Below, one piece after another: positions 45,533-55,900 of a stretch of DNA of 64,000 nt; position 1 is the stretch's first letter, and every line of letters starts with the position of its first letter. The translations under genes and the position numbers were made by a program. The stretch comes from Acetobacter oryzoeni. GTDB lineage: Bacteria; Pseudomonadota; Alphaproteobacteria; Acetobacterales; Acetobacteraceae. The DNA is taken from NCBI RefSeq assembly GCF_004014775.2, contig NZ_CP042808.1:992001-1056000 (forward strand). Direction: 5' to 3'. Below the pieces are notes generated by a model. The model worked only from the letters and a program-made list of their open reading frames with translations, was not told the origin of the DNA and did not search any database.

Positions 45533-46477
45533 TCAACCCACAGATTTATCCGTGGCAGCAGATGTTTCGGCCGGAGTGGGTGTTGCAGACTGCTCGGCCA
45601 GCTTGCGCACGCGCACACGGCGGATATGACGGGCATCTGCATCCAGCACGCGGAAGAGATAGCCATTTTCATGCGTTAGCACTTCACCACGGGTGGGCAC
45701 ATGCCCAGCCATGCGGAACACAAGGCCGCCAACGGTTTCAATTTCGGCCTCTCTCTCACTGTCTGTCAGAATGGGGCCGATGGCTTTTTCAAATTCTTCA
45801 ATCGGGCAGCGCGCATCTATATCAAAAGATCCATCGGGGCGAGGGGTGATCATGACAATAGCGGGCTCATCATGCTCATCCGAAATGTCACCCACAATGG
45901 TTTCAATCAGATCTTCAATGGTTACCAAACCATCAATGCCGCCGTATTCATCAATTACCAGCGCCATGTGGGTCTGGCGCTGGCGCATCTGCAACAGCAG
46001 GTCCAGCACCGGAATTTGCGGCGCAATCATCAGCGGTTGGCGCAAAAGCACTTCCAGATTAAAGGCCTCGCTGGTGCCAACATAGGCAATCAGATCCTTC
46101 ACATGGATCATGCCAACGATATCATCCAACTGATCGCGATACACCGGCATGCGGGAATGGTTTTCCCGCCGCATCATGGCCAGCGCTTCATCCAGACTGA
46201 TGGAAACCGGCATGGCCACAATATCGGCGCGGGGCACCATTACATCATCTGCCGAGATGTTGCGCAGGCGCAGCACGTTGGCAATAAGCGCGCGTTCCTG
46301 CCTGTCTAGCTCCGGTTTTTCACCCGTGGCAGATTCTTCAGGCTCATCCGCAGCCTGCTGCACAAGTGCGGCAATGGAGCTGCGCAGATCGGTCTGATGT
46401 TTTTTGCGGTGGAAAAAGGAAAACAGGCCGCGACTGCTGGCTTCCTGCTTGTCTGAGGAGGAATCGTGTTCGCTCAT
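45533..46477 (-). CDS. corC: CorC/HlyC family protein with CBS domains
   Basis: 314 residues. A short polar N-terminus with no membrane helices precedes a tandem CBS pair (VPRADIVAMPVSISLDEAL, IHVKDLIAYVGTSEAF and DEYGGIDGLVTIEDLIETIV). The C-terminal CorC_HlyC domain contains CPIEEFEKAIG and ETVGGLVFRMAGHVPTRGE. The family is linked to Mg2+/Co2+ efflux. Its ATG overlaps the ybeY stop (ATGA). This is the usual alphaproteobacterial order miaB-phoH-ybeY-corC; lnt, often next, is absent. Confidence 0.9.
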   Translation of the reverse strand: MSEHDSSSDKQEASSRGLFSFFHRKKHQTDLRSSIAALVQQAADEPEESATGEKPELDRQERALIANVLRLRNISADDVMVPRADIVAMPVSISLDEALAMMRRENHSRMPVYRDQLDDIVGMIHVKDLIAYVGTSEAFNLEVLLRQPLMIAPQIPVLDLLLQMRQRQTHMALVIDEYGGIDGLVTIEDLIETIVGDISDEHDEPAIVMITPRPDGSFDIDARCPIEEFEKAIGPILTDSEREAEIETVGGLVFRMAGHVPTRGEVLTHENGYLFRVLDADARHIRRVRVRKLAEQSATPTPAETSAATDKSVG

Positions 46478-47013
46478 GATCGGGGCTTCCAAGGGTTGGG
46501 AACCCTGAGCCGCGAAAGCAGGCGGGATTCCAGCATTTCCATTTCGCGCGCTTCACCGGGGTGGTGGTGGTCATACCCGGCCAGATGCAGGCTGCCGTGA
46601 ATGACCAGATGCGCAAGATGGTCTGCAACAGGTTTGCCGGCTTTGCGGGCTTCGCGCACCACGGTTTCCAGCGCCAGAATAATGTCTCCACCGGTAATGC
46701 CGGGCGGAGGTTCAAACGTCAGCACATTGGTGGGGCGGTGCTTGCCACGGTGGCGGCCGTTCAGTTCGCGCACCTCCCGGTCTGTTGCAAGCACAACAGT
46801 ATCGGGCAGGCCGCCATATTCTGAACAGGCGGCCAAGGCGCGCCAAACCAACTGTTCCGGGTTGTGCACATAAGAGCGCCAGCGCCTATCCCGGATAAGG
46901 ATTTCAGGGCCTTCGTTCTGCTCATCGGAAAAAACAGCCTGAAAAGGCAGGCTTTTTTCTGGGGCATCCATATCCTGCATAGAGATATGGGCGGGGCTAC
47001 TTGGCGGTTCCAT
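46474..47013 (-). CDS. ybeY: Endoribonuclease YbeY (rRNA maturation factor)
   Basis: 179 residues. The zinc motif H-x3-H-x5-H appears in HLVIHGSLHLAGYDHHHPGE. TDREVRELNGRHRGKHRPTNVLTF is the conserved upstream region. YbeY cleaves single-stranded RNA in 16S rRNA 3'-end maturation and late 70S quality control. The N-terminus is longer than the E. coli form by about 20 residues. Ribosome binding site AGGAG lies directly before the ATG, inside the end of phoH (17-base overlap). Confidence 0.95.
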   Translation of the reverse strand: MEPPSSPAHISMQDMDAPEKSLPFQAVFSDEQNEGPEILIRDRRWRSYVHNPEQLVWRALAACSEYGGLPDTVVLATDREVRELNGRHRGKHRPTNVLTFEPPPGITGGDIILALETVVREARKAGKPVADHLAHLVIHGSLHLAGYDHHHPGEAREMEMLESRLLSRLRVPNPWKPRS

Positions 47014-48085
47014 TTTTCTCCTGACGGCCCTTGCTACGGGAGGGTTCCCTTACAGCCGTCGCCTTTGCATCATAGGCTTCAATAATGCGGGCGACTAGCT
47101 TATGCCGCACCACATCTGTTGAATCAAAGCGGGAAATGGTAATTCCCTTGACGTTTTCAAGCGTTTCTACCGCATCACGCAGGCCGGAGGTGGTGCCTGC
47201 TGGCAGATCGATCTGTGTGAGATCACCCGTCACCACCATGCGGGAGCCGGGGCCAAGGCGGGTCAGAAACATTTTCATCTGCGCGATGGTGGTGTTCTGG
47301 GCTTCATCCAGAATAACAAATGCATGAGAAAGCGTGCGCCCGCGCATAAAGGCTAGCGGCGCAACCTCAATATCCCCCGATGCCATGCGCCGCACGACCT
47401 GATCCCCCGGCAGCATGTCGTAAAGGGCATCATATAGTGGGCGCAGGTAGGGGTCGATCTTGTCTTTCATATCTCCGGGCAAAAAGCCCAAGCGCTCACC
47501 GGCTTCTACAGCAGGGCGGGAAAGAATAATCCGATCAATGGAGCCTGCCTGCATCATGGCCACAGCCTGCGCTACGGCCAGATAGGTTTTGCCCGTGCCT
47601 GCTGGGCCGATGCCAAACACCAGCTCCTTTTTGGCCAGCGCTTTCATATACGCGGCCTGACCGGGGGAGCGGGGCTCGATATTGCCATGCCGCATACGGA
47701 TAACGGGCAGATCGCCTTCTATTTCCGGGGCAGCCTGCGGGGTGTTGGAAAGAATGCTGGTGGTGGTGTTCTGGGGCGGGCGGGACATGCGTATGGCGGC
47801 CTCTATGCTGCTGATATCCACGTTTTCGCCTGCTGCCAGCTTTTGGTACAGCACGCTCAGCACCGCACGTGTGCGGGCCGTTTGTTCAGGCACACCTTGG
47901 ATGGAAATGCGGTTGCCGCGCCGGGCAACCTCCACTTCCAAACCTTCTTCCAGGCAGCGCAGGTGCTTGTCGTGGTCTCCCACAAGGCGCGCCAGAAGGG
48001 TGTTATCTTCAAACTGCAGGGTAGCAGAGGCATGGGGCATTTCTGCAGCCATGCGGGGTGAGGCGGAAATACGCGTGCTACTCAA
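46997..48085 (-). CDS. phoH: PhoH-like ATPase
   Basis: About 362 residues. An N-terminal KH-like RNA-binding part ([20 protein letters not shown]) precedes the P-loop domain with [20 protein letters not shown] and the Walker [12 protein letters not shown]. The PhoH2/YbeZ group is a partner of YbeY. The start is uncertain: a TTG at 48085 overlaps the miaB stop (TTGA) and has AGGAG eleven bases upstream, a GTG at 48097 would add four residues, and an ATG at 48052 lacks a ribosome binding site. Confidence 0.92.
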   Translation of the reverse strand: MSSTRISASPRMAAEMPHASATLQFEDNTLLARLVGDHDKHLRCLEEGLEVEVARRGNRISIQGVPEQTARTRAVLSVLYQKLAAGENVDISSIEAAIRMSRPPQNTTTSILSNTPQAAPEIEGDLPVIRMRHGNIEPRSPGQAAYMKALAKKELVFGIGPAGTGKTYLAVAQAVAMMQAGSIDRIILSRPAVEAGERLGFLPGDMKDKIDPYLRPLYDALYDMLPGDQVVRRMASGDIEVAPLAFMRGRTLSHAFVILDEAQNTTIAQMKMFLTRLGPGSRMVVTGDLTQIDLPAGTTSGLRDAVETLENVKGITISRFDSTDVVRHKLVARIIEAYDAKATAVREPSRSKGRQEKNGTAK

Positions 48086-49467
48086 GCGGACACACACTCC
48101 TCTTCTAAAACGCCGGACAGGGAGTTGGTCAGGCGTTCAACAATACGCACGGGCAGTTCCTTGCCAATCAGATGCTTGGGCCCAGAAACATGCACAGGCT
48201 GCAACCACGGAGAACGTCCGGCAATCTGCCCCGGTTTCCGTCCTTCTGAGGTAAACAGAACAGGAATGGTTTTGCCCACAAGTGTTGCATTAAAGGCATC
48301 CTGCTGTTCACGCAGCAGGGCCTGCAAGGCTTGCAGGCGGGCGTCCTTCACATCCTCTGGCACCTGCATGCCAGCACCTGCGGCGGGGGTGCCGGGGCGA
48401 GGGGAGTATTTGAAGGAATAAGCCAGCGCAAAGCCAACATCACGCACAAGATGCATGGTGGCTTCAAAGTCCTCATCCGTTTCACCGGGGTGGCCCACAA
48501 TAAAGTCGGATGAAAGAGCAAGATCAGGCCGGGCTTCACGCAGGCGGCGCACGATATCCCGATACTCATCTGCCGTGTGGCCACGGTTCATGGCACGCAG
48601 GATACGGTCAGACCCCGCCTGAACCGGCAGATGCAGGAAGGGCATAAGCTGCGGCAGATCACGGTGGGCGGCTATTAGCGCATCATCCATATCCCGCGGG
48701 TGGGATGTCATGTAACGGATGCGCGAAAGGCCGGGCAGTTTGGCAAGCTCATAGGCCAGTTGGGCCAAACCCCATGTGGAGCCATCTGGCCCTTCACCAT
48801 GATAGGCATTTACGTTCTGCCCCAGCAGGCTAATGTCCTTTACACCGCTTTCCACCATCCGGCGTGCTTCTGCCAACACGGAAAGCACTGGGCGGCTGCT
48901 TTCTGCCCCGCGCGTGTAAGGTACTACGCAGAAGGAGCAGAATTTATCGCACCCTTCCTGAATGGTCAGGAAAGCCGTGTAATTGCCTGCGGTTTGTGGA
49001 GCTTCCGCTTCTGGCAGAAAATCGAATTTCTGTTCTGCGGGAAAATCCGTTTCAATAACGGCGCCACCGGCACGCGCTGCCCGGGCCACCATTTCTGGCA
49101 GGCGGTGATAGGTTTGCGGCCCCAGCACAATATCTACATACGGCGCGCGGGCCAGAATTTCCTGCCCCTCGGCCTGCGCCACGCATCCGGCCACGGCAAT
49201 AATGGTTTGCTGCCCGGCTGTTTCGCGCGCTTCCTTGATTTTGCGTAGGCGGCCGAGTTCTGAAAATACCTTTTCTGCCGCTTTGTCCCGGATGTGGCAG
49301 GTGTTCAGGATAATCATGTCTGCCGCATCTGGTGTGGCAACAGGCTGATAGCCGAGTGGCCGCAGAACATCCCCCATACGTGCACTATCATACACATTCA
49401 TCTGGCAACCCCACGTAATAACGTGCAGGCCACGGGCAGGGGATGTGTTGGCTGGGGTTCCGGTCAT
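48082..49467 (-). CDS. miaB: tRNA-2-methylthio-N6-dimethylallyladenosine synthase
   Basis: 461 residues. A radical-SAM methylthiotransferase acting on position A37 of tRNAs reading UNN codons. The N-terminal UPF0004 domain gives three Fe-S Cys residues ([31 protein letters not shown]). The radical SAM cluster is [17 protein letters not shown], and the C-terminal TRAM domain starts near residue 385. The start at 49467 gives [17 protein letters not shown]. Confidence 0.96.
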   Translation of the reverse strand: MTGTPANTSPARGLHVITWGCQMNVYDSARMGDVLRPLGYQPVATPDAADMIILNTCHIRDKAAEKVFSELGRLRKIKEARETAGQQTIIAVAGCVAQAEGQEILARAPYVDIVLGPQTYHRLPEMVARAARAGGAVIETDFPAEQKFDFLPEAEAPQTAGNYTAFLTIQEGCDKFCSFCVVPYTRGAESSRPVLSVLAEARRMVESGVKDISLLGQNVNAYHGEGPDGSTWGLAQLAYELAKLPGLSRIRYMTSHPRDMDDALIAAHRDLPQLMPFLHLPVQAGSDRILRAMNRGHTADEYRDIVRRLREARPDLALSSDFIVGHPGETDEDFEATMHLVRDVGFALAYSFKYSPRPGTPAAGAGMQVPEDVKDARLQALQALLREQQDAFNATLVGKTIPVLFTSEGRKPGQIAGRSPWLQPVHVSGPKHLIGKELPVRIVERLTNSLSGVLEEECVSA

Positions 49468-49671
49468 GATGGCAGGCGCTCCGCTATGCCGCTGGCCCAT
49501 TCCATGCGGCAGGTGGAGGAAATCGGGCCAGAGCGCGTGCAGGTCAAGCCTCTTTTCTCACCAAGGCGAGAATAGTGGAGATGTCAGAACGGCCAAAAAG
49601 TATTCTGGCGCTTAACAGACCGAATGTTCCTTATGGGTTTGGTGGCCTGCAACAGCCACCCGTTTTGCTGC

Positions 49672-50763
49672 CTAAAGTCTTATACGTATTGAAGCAAAAA
49701 AGGAGGCGGTTCTGTCAAGTATCCTTTTGGCTTTCTTGACAGAAGGCGGCAGAAAATTGGCGGGCAGGGTGGCGGGGTTAAACCGGCCTTTTATAACCGT
49801 AGGCTTGCGGTTCTGGCGCAGTTCTGCCGCACCTATGGAAACGGCCTTCCATGCAGCCTGTGCCAGAGCCTTGCGGCTGGGGAACATATCTGGGTCCAGC
49901 GGCTCGTGTAGCAACACGGTTGCGCGGGAGCGCTTCCACTTCAGCAAGGCCCATACATGGGGGCCAAGGTCCATATCACCGTACCATGAAAATACAGGGC
50001 GGCGGAGGCGGGAAATAGGCAGGTCTTCCAACCGGTCATACACAAGGGATACGGGCTGGATAAGAGGCGTCATGCCCGGTTCAAACGTGATGGGCAGAAG
50101 GCTTTTATCCATGCCTTCCTTCAGCCGTGGCAGTTTTGCGATAGCAAAAAAGGCGGACATGAATGGCAACACGCGCGAACCATCGGACGATGTACCTTCC
50201 GGGAACAGGACAAGATTATCCCCTTCCACCATGCGGCGGATCATTTCATCACGCTCACGCCCGGTGGTGCTGCGCTGACGGCTGACAAAAATGGTACGCC
50301 CGATTTGGGAGACCAAACCCATGATGGGCCATTTTTCAATATCGCCTTTGGCCACAAACACGGAGGGCAGAATGGTGCCCAGCACCGGCACATCCAACCA
50401 GGACATGTGGTTGCAAATATAGATAACAGGCCGTTCACCCCGCTGGCGGGCCTTTAGGCCACCCACCGTGCCCACGCGTTGGCCCACAACATGGATCTGC
50501 AACCCGATAATACGGCACAGCACGCCCCAGATCACACGTGTCCAGCGGATTTTGGGTGTGCCGGGCACAAGCAGCAGGCACGCTTCAAAACCAACAGAAA
50601 GTGGCACCCAGACAACCAACGCACCAAGGCGCAGGGCCGCCCTTAAATCTGCCGTACGGCGGAAATAGGCTTCCACCCACGCAGGTAAAGGGGAAAGGCC
50701 ATTGGGCTTCTTTTTGGGGGAAGCATAGGGGGGACGGGTTTGGTCAGACGGGCGTGGTGTCAT
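49672..50763 (-). CDS. plsC: 1-acyl-sn-glycerol-3-phosphate acyltransferase
   Basis: 363 residues, larger than E. coli PlsC (245), with N-terminal extension PRPSDQTRPPYASPKKKP. The acyltransferase box NHMSWLDVPVLG (HX4D) and the substrate box VLFPEGTSSDG are both present. It acylates lysophosphatidic acid to phosphatidic acid at the inner membrane. The ATG at 50763 (MTPRPSDQ) is preferred to a TTG at 50799. It lies upstream of miaB on the same strand but 204 bases away. Confidence 0.88.
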   Translation of the reverse strand: MTPRPSDQTRPPYASPKKKPNGLSPLPAWVEAYFRRTADLRAALRLGALVVWVPLSVGFEACLLLVPGTPKIRWTRVIWGVLCRIIGLQIHVVGQRVGTVGGLKARQRGERPVIYICNHMSWLDVPVLGTILPSVFVAKGDIEKWPIMGLVSQIGRTIFVSRQRSTTGRERDEMIRRMVEGDNLVLFPEGTSSDGSRVLPFMSAFFAIAKLPRLKEGMDKSLLPITFEPGMTPLIQPVSLVYDRLEDLPISRLRRPVFSWYGDMDLGPHVWALLKWKRSRATVLLHEPLDPDMFPSRKALAQAAWKAVSIGAAELRQNRKPTVIKGRFNPATLPANFLPPSVKKAKRILDRTASFFASIRIRL

Positions 50764-51015
50764 CGTTTCATTTCTGCCAGACACAGCTCTGTCGGACAAA
50801 CGCGCCCGGCAGCGGCGCAGATGGAATGAAAAAGCATGCGCTCTCTTACCGCGATTTTAGGCGGCTGGACAATCCATCAGCCAATTTAAGCGTAACAGAA
50901 GCTGTTTTCGGCTTCGGCACCGCATTTTTGTCATGGTATGTGCATAAAAGGGTTTGTAAGCAGAACTTTGGCAAATAGGTGCAGGCAGATTTTAGTGAGG
51001 ACACGCAAGAACAAC

Positions 51016-52944
51016 ATGCTGAACAGGCTTGCTCTCACTGCGAATCGTGTTCTGGCTGGTGCCGCCTTGTGGGGTGCATCGTCCTGCCTGTCTTGGTCCT
51101 GGGCGGCAGACCCACAGCCTTACACCACCAAGCTGGTGCCTACGGGAGAGGCTGATCTGGATACGGCTATCAAAAGCTCGTCCGATCTCCAGTCTCTCCA
51201 GTCCACGCATGCGGTGGGGCCGTTTGCGTTGGCCGGGCGTGTGCGGAATGAGTATGACCGCCTGCGCACCGCGCTGGAAAGCTGCGGCTATTACGCAGGC
51301 ACGGTGCATATCACCCTCAGCCGGAATGGCGGCAAGGATGCCGTGAAGATGGACGGGATGTCTCCCGCTCTTTCACAATGGATCGAATCCGTGCCATCGG
51401 GTGAGAAAATTCAGGCCGAGGTGAAGGTGGATAAAGGCCCACTGTTTCATCTGGGCACCGTTACACTGGTGGATGATAAAACTGGCAAACCACCTGTTTT
51501 GACGGATGCCCAGAAAAAAGCCTTTGGTCTTGCGCCGGGCCAGCCTGCGGTTGCCAAAACGGTGCTGGATGGTGGCAGTAACCTGATGGACGCCCTGCGT
51601 GAAGATGGGCACGCTCTTGCCACGGTGGAAAAACCCAAAGCCTATCTGGAGCCCACCACACATACGCTGAACATTACCTACCCCGTAACGCCGGGCCCGG
51701 TGCTAAATATTGGCAAGATAGACACAACCGGCCTGAAGCAGGTGCATGAAAAGTTCGTGCGCCGCCGTATGACAGTGCAGGAAGGGCAGCTTTATCAGCC
51801 CTCTAAAATTGAAAACGCGCGGCAGGATCTGGCCTCCGTTGGGGTATTTTCCAACGTAACGGTGCAGGATGCCTCCACCTACGCAGTGGATGGCACCATG
51901 CCGCTTGATTTCAGCTTTAAGGAAGCCAAGCGCCATTCCGTAGCGGCGGAAGGGGGGTATTCCACAGATTTGGGTGCCCGTGCGGGTGGATCATGGACAC
52001 ATTATAACCTGCTGGGCAATGCAGAGCGCCTGCGCCTTACCGCACTGATTACCGGCCTTGGCGGTTCTGCCCAGCAAGGGTTGGGGTATGATGTGTATGC
52101 AGATTTCTTCAAACCCGATTTTCTGCAACGCAATCAGAATTTGAGCGCACGTATTGAAGGGCTGCGGCAGTTGTTCTGGTCTTACCGGCAGACGGCGTTT
52201 TTGATTCGTGGTGGCATTACGCGCCCGTTGGCCAAAAACTGGAACGGCAGTTTTGGATTGATGGCCGAGCAGGAAAAGATCGAACAGTTTGATGTAACGC
52301 GTGATTACACCATTATTTCTGCCCCGCTTTCCGTCATGTTTGATAATACCGGCGTGGGTAACCCTATTGAACCTGCAACGCACGGCGTACGCGCCAGCAT
52401 GAGCATTACGCCATCTGTTTCCTTGGGCAACAAAGGCAGTGGCACCTCGTTTTTTGCCATCCTGAACGGCACGGCCTCTACCTATTTTGACCTGCACCAT
52501 CTGGGCATTAGCAAGCCGGGCAACAGTGTTCTGGCTTTCCGCGGCATGGTTGGCAGTATTCAGGGTGCCAGCACGTGGGATATTCCGCCAGATCAGCGCC
52601 TGTATGCAGGGGGGAGTTCCACGGTACGCGGCTTCCGCTGGCAGGGCGTGGGGCCACAGTATAAAAACACACGCTATGCTATTGGTGGAACCTCTCTGGA
52701 TGCCGGAAGTGCCGAGTTCCGCCAAAGGATTATAGGCAATGTGGGCATGGCCGGGTTTATAGATGCCGGTCAGGTTGGCAGCAGCAGTTTGCCATTTACG
52801 GGCAAGCTGCGTGTGGGCACCGGTGGCGGCGTGCGGTATTATACGCCCATTGGCCCCATTCGGCTGGATGTTGCCGTACCCCTTAACCGCGCCCCACGTG
52901 GGGATAAGTGGGATCTGTATATCGGCCTTGGGGAGACATTCTAA
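51016..52944 (+). CDS. tamA: TamA outer-membrane assembly protein (BamA/Omp85 family)
   Basis: 642 residues. MLNRLALTANRVLAGAALWG... opens a signal peptide cleaved at about SWSWAA/DP. Three POTRA-like repeats follow; the third is IDTTGLKQVHEKFVRRRM near 235-285. The last 310 residues form the 16-strand beta-barrel. The conserved loop-6 motif VRGF lies in LYAGGSSTVRGFRWQG (about residue 537), and the protein ends in an aromatic (Phe), as in outer-membrane proteins. It is followed by tamB with a TAATG overlap. The Tam complex exports or inserts envelope proteins and links the two membranes. Confidence 0.93.
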   Translation: MLNRLALTANRVLAGAALWGASSCLSWSWAADPQPYTTKLVPTGEADLDTAIKSSSDLQSLQSTHAVGPFALAGRVRNEYDRLRTALESCGYYAGTVHITLSRNGGKDAVKMDGMSPALSQWIESVPSGEKIQAEVKVDKGPLFHLGTVTLVDDKTGKPPVLTDAQKKAFGLAPGQPAVAKTVLDGGSNLMDALREDGHALATVEKPKAYLEPTTHTLNITYPVTPGPVLNIGKIDTTGLKQVHEKFVRRRMTVQEGQLYQPSKIENARQDLASVGVFSNVTVQDASTYAVDGTMPLDFSFKEAKRHSVAAEGGYSTDLGARAGGSWTHYNLLGNAERLRLTALITGLGGSAQQGLGYDVYADFFKPDFLQRNQNLSARIEGLRQLFWSYRQTAFLIRGGITRPLAKNWNGSFGLMAEQEKIEQFDVTRDYTIISAPLSVMFDNTGVGNPIEPATHGVRASMSITPSVSLGNKGSGTSFFAILNGTASTYFDLHHLGISKPGNSVLAFRGMVGSIQGASTWDIPPDQRLYAGGSSTVRGFRWQGVGPQYKNTRYAIGGTSLDAGSAEFRQRIIGNVGMAGFIDAGQVGSSSLPFTGKLRVGTGGGVRYYTPIGPIRLDVAVPLNRAPRGDKWDLYIGLGETF

Positions 52945-55900
52945 TGGCCGATACGCCAGAACCCATTCTGCCGCGCACACCAGATAAACCTGCCCGCCCA
53001 CTCTGGCGGCGTGTGGGGCGTATTGCCCTTATAACCGGCGGTTCTCTGGTTGGTATTACCGGCCTTGCCGTGGCTGTTTTGCTGGTGGGGGCCAATACCG
53101 GCCCGGGGCGCAAGATGCTCATGCATCAGACATCCTCCCTTACGGGGGGGATGATCGGGCTTACGGGTATGTCTGGGCGCTTTCCAGATAACTTTCGGCT
53201 GAATACGCTGGAAATTCGCGATAAGCAGGGTGCTTGGCTTACGCTGCATAACGTGGCGCTTAACTGGTCACCTCTGGCTATAATCGGGCGTACGGCACGT
53301 ATTTACGCTGTTACGGCAGATGAGCTGGATATTCCGCGTCTGCCAGTGTCTGATCCGGCCAAGCCCGCGACACCTTCTAAAAGTTCACCTTCTGCGCTGC
53401 ATCTGGGCGTGGATATTCGCAAGCTTGCGGTGGGGCGTATTAATGTGGGGGCGGCGCTTGCGGGCTCTCCTGCCAGTTTTGCTTTGGCCGGGCGTGGCAG
53501 AATTTCGAATATTGATCCGGTTATCAATGGGCTAAGCCTGCCTTCTCTGCCGGGGGCGGATATTGCCCTACACCTGAAAAGGCTGGATGCTGCCGGGCAG
53601 ATTGATCTGGCAACCACCACAGGCAAAGGCAAGCTGGGCCTGCATCTGGATGCCAGTGAGGGCACGGATGGTTTTGCTGCCACACGCCTGAAAATGCCGC
53701 AATTGGTGCCATTGGCACTCAAGCTGGATATCAATGGCCCACCATCAGCCGCGGTGTTGGGTTTTGCCGCTTCTGCCGGGGATATAAAAGCCCATGCAGA
53801 TGGCGTGCTGGACCTGCTGGCCGAAAAGCTGGGTAACCTGAATGCCGAGGTGGATGCGCCAGCCATGTCCCTTTCGCCCGATCTGGCATGGGGGGGTATT
53901 CATTTAGGGGCGCAGCTGCACGGTAAAATGGCCGCACCGCTGGGCACAGCGCAGGTGCAGGTGGATCAGCTCGCCGCATCTGGGGCAGGTGTAGGCACGC
54001 TGAAAGTGCAGTTCTCGGGTGAGAACGGCAGTGCCGATATGGCCAATTTGCTGCATGTGGTGGCAACGGCAGATGGCGTGCGCCTGCCGGGTAAGGCACC
54101 AACGCTGCTGGCTTCTGCCCCGTTGCAGCTTGATGCGCAGTTGGAGCCACAAAAACCCGGAAAACCGCTGGCCTTTACGCTTTCTCACCCTTTGTTAAAT
54201 CTCTCTGGCAATGTGCAGTCTGCCGCTCCACAGCGCGGCACGGTGGCGTTAAAGCTGCCAGATTTGCTGCCGTTTGGTGAAATGGCGGGCACGCCTTTGC
54301 GTGGCAGTGCAGGCATGAACGCGCAGTTTGACCTTCCAGCAAAGCCGGAAGGAGATACACATCTTACCGCAGATGGCACGCTGGCCATTACGGGTGGACA
54401 GCCCCAGGCAGCAGGGTTGATTGGGCCGGATGGCAAATTTGCCCTTACGGCCACCATGCGGCCCTTGGCTGCGCAGGATAAACTGCCAGCGGCCAAGCAG
54501 ATTGACCTGCAAAACCTGAGTGTAGATGGCCGTGCCCTGAACCTTAAAGGTGGCGGGCAGGTGAATACAGGCCGGGATATGGATCTGGCGTTTGATCTGG
54601 GCCTAACAGATCTGGCGCGGGCGTTACCTTCCCTGCGTGGGGCGCTTACGCTGGCCTTGCAGGCCAAAGGCCCGATGCAGGATTTTACCGCTACCCTCCA
54701 TGCGAAGGGGGACCCCGGCACCGCCACCATGCCGCGCGGCCCAATAGAGCTGGATGCCAATGTACAGCATCTGCCCACAGCGCCAGAAGGCACAGTGCAG
54801 GCACATGGCACGCTTAACCGCGCACCATTGTTGCTGGATGTGGCATTAGCCCAAAGCGCACAGGGTGACAGGCAGGTTGATATTCGCAAACTGTCATGGA
54901 ACAGCGTGGCCGGGCAGGGGCAGTTGTCTCTCCCCACAGGGGAGGTGGTGCCGCTGGGTACGCTGGACCTCAAGGTGGGGCGCTTGGCAGATTTTCGTCC
55001 GCTTATCGGGCAGGCTATTTCTGGCGCGCTGGCGGCCTCTGTTAAAACCACGCAGGTGGCAGATAAACCTCAGGTTGCCCTTAAGCTGGATGGCAACGTG
55101 GCCATGCCCAGCGTAAAAATTGGCTCTCTGGCTCTGGCCGGCACGGTAAAAGACCCGGCAGCTCACCCCAATGCTGATCTTACGCTTAAACTGGGCGGTC
55201 TTTCTGCTTCTGGCGTAACCGGGCAGGCGCGCTTGAGTGCCAAAGGGCCGGATAATGCTATGGCGCTAACAGCCCAGGTGGGCCCAGCAAGCTGGTCTGG
55301 CAGCCCATTGATGCTGGATACTGCAGCTCTGTTGAACCTGCCTGCCAAGCAGGTGAAAGTGCAGCGGCTGAATGCTACCGCCAAGCAGGAAACACTGCGC
55401 CTTTTGGCGCCTGCGCTGGTCTCATTCGGGGATACTATAGGGGTTGATCGGCTGCGGGCCACGTTGGTAACTGCTGGTAGCCAGCCTGCCACCATTGATG
55501 TTGCTGGCAAGATCAAACCCTCTTTGGCTGTTACGGCGGACATTCGCAATGTAACGCCCGCGCTGGCACATCCATTTGCGCCAGATTTCAAGGCATCTGG
55601 CACGGTTTCTGTTCAGGCCAAGGTGGCGGGAACGCTAAATGCCCCCCAAGGGCAGGTGAAGCTGACCGGGCGAGATTTGCGCATGGCTGGCAGTTCTGCC
55701 GCGGCTTCCATCCCGCCATTGCATGTAGATGCGGCTGCCAATCTGGCTGGCAGTTCTGCCAAAGTGCAGGTGGCAGCCGGAGCAGGCCCCAAGCTGAACA
55801 TGAATGTGGCTGGCACGGCCCCGCTGAACAAAACCGGGCCGATGAACCTGCGCGTGAATGGCAATCTGGATTTAAGTATTGCCAATGGCATTCTGGGGGC

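Noticed and set aside
51991..53001. 336-codon minus-strand frame across tamA and tamB
   Set aside because: Antisense to strongly conserved tamA barrel coding sequence; no start signal and no domain.
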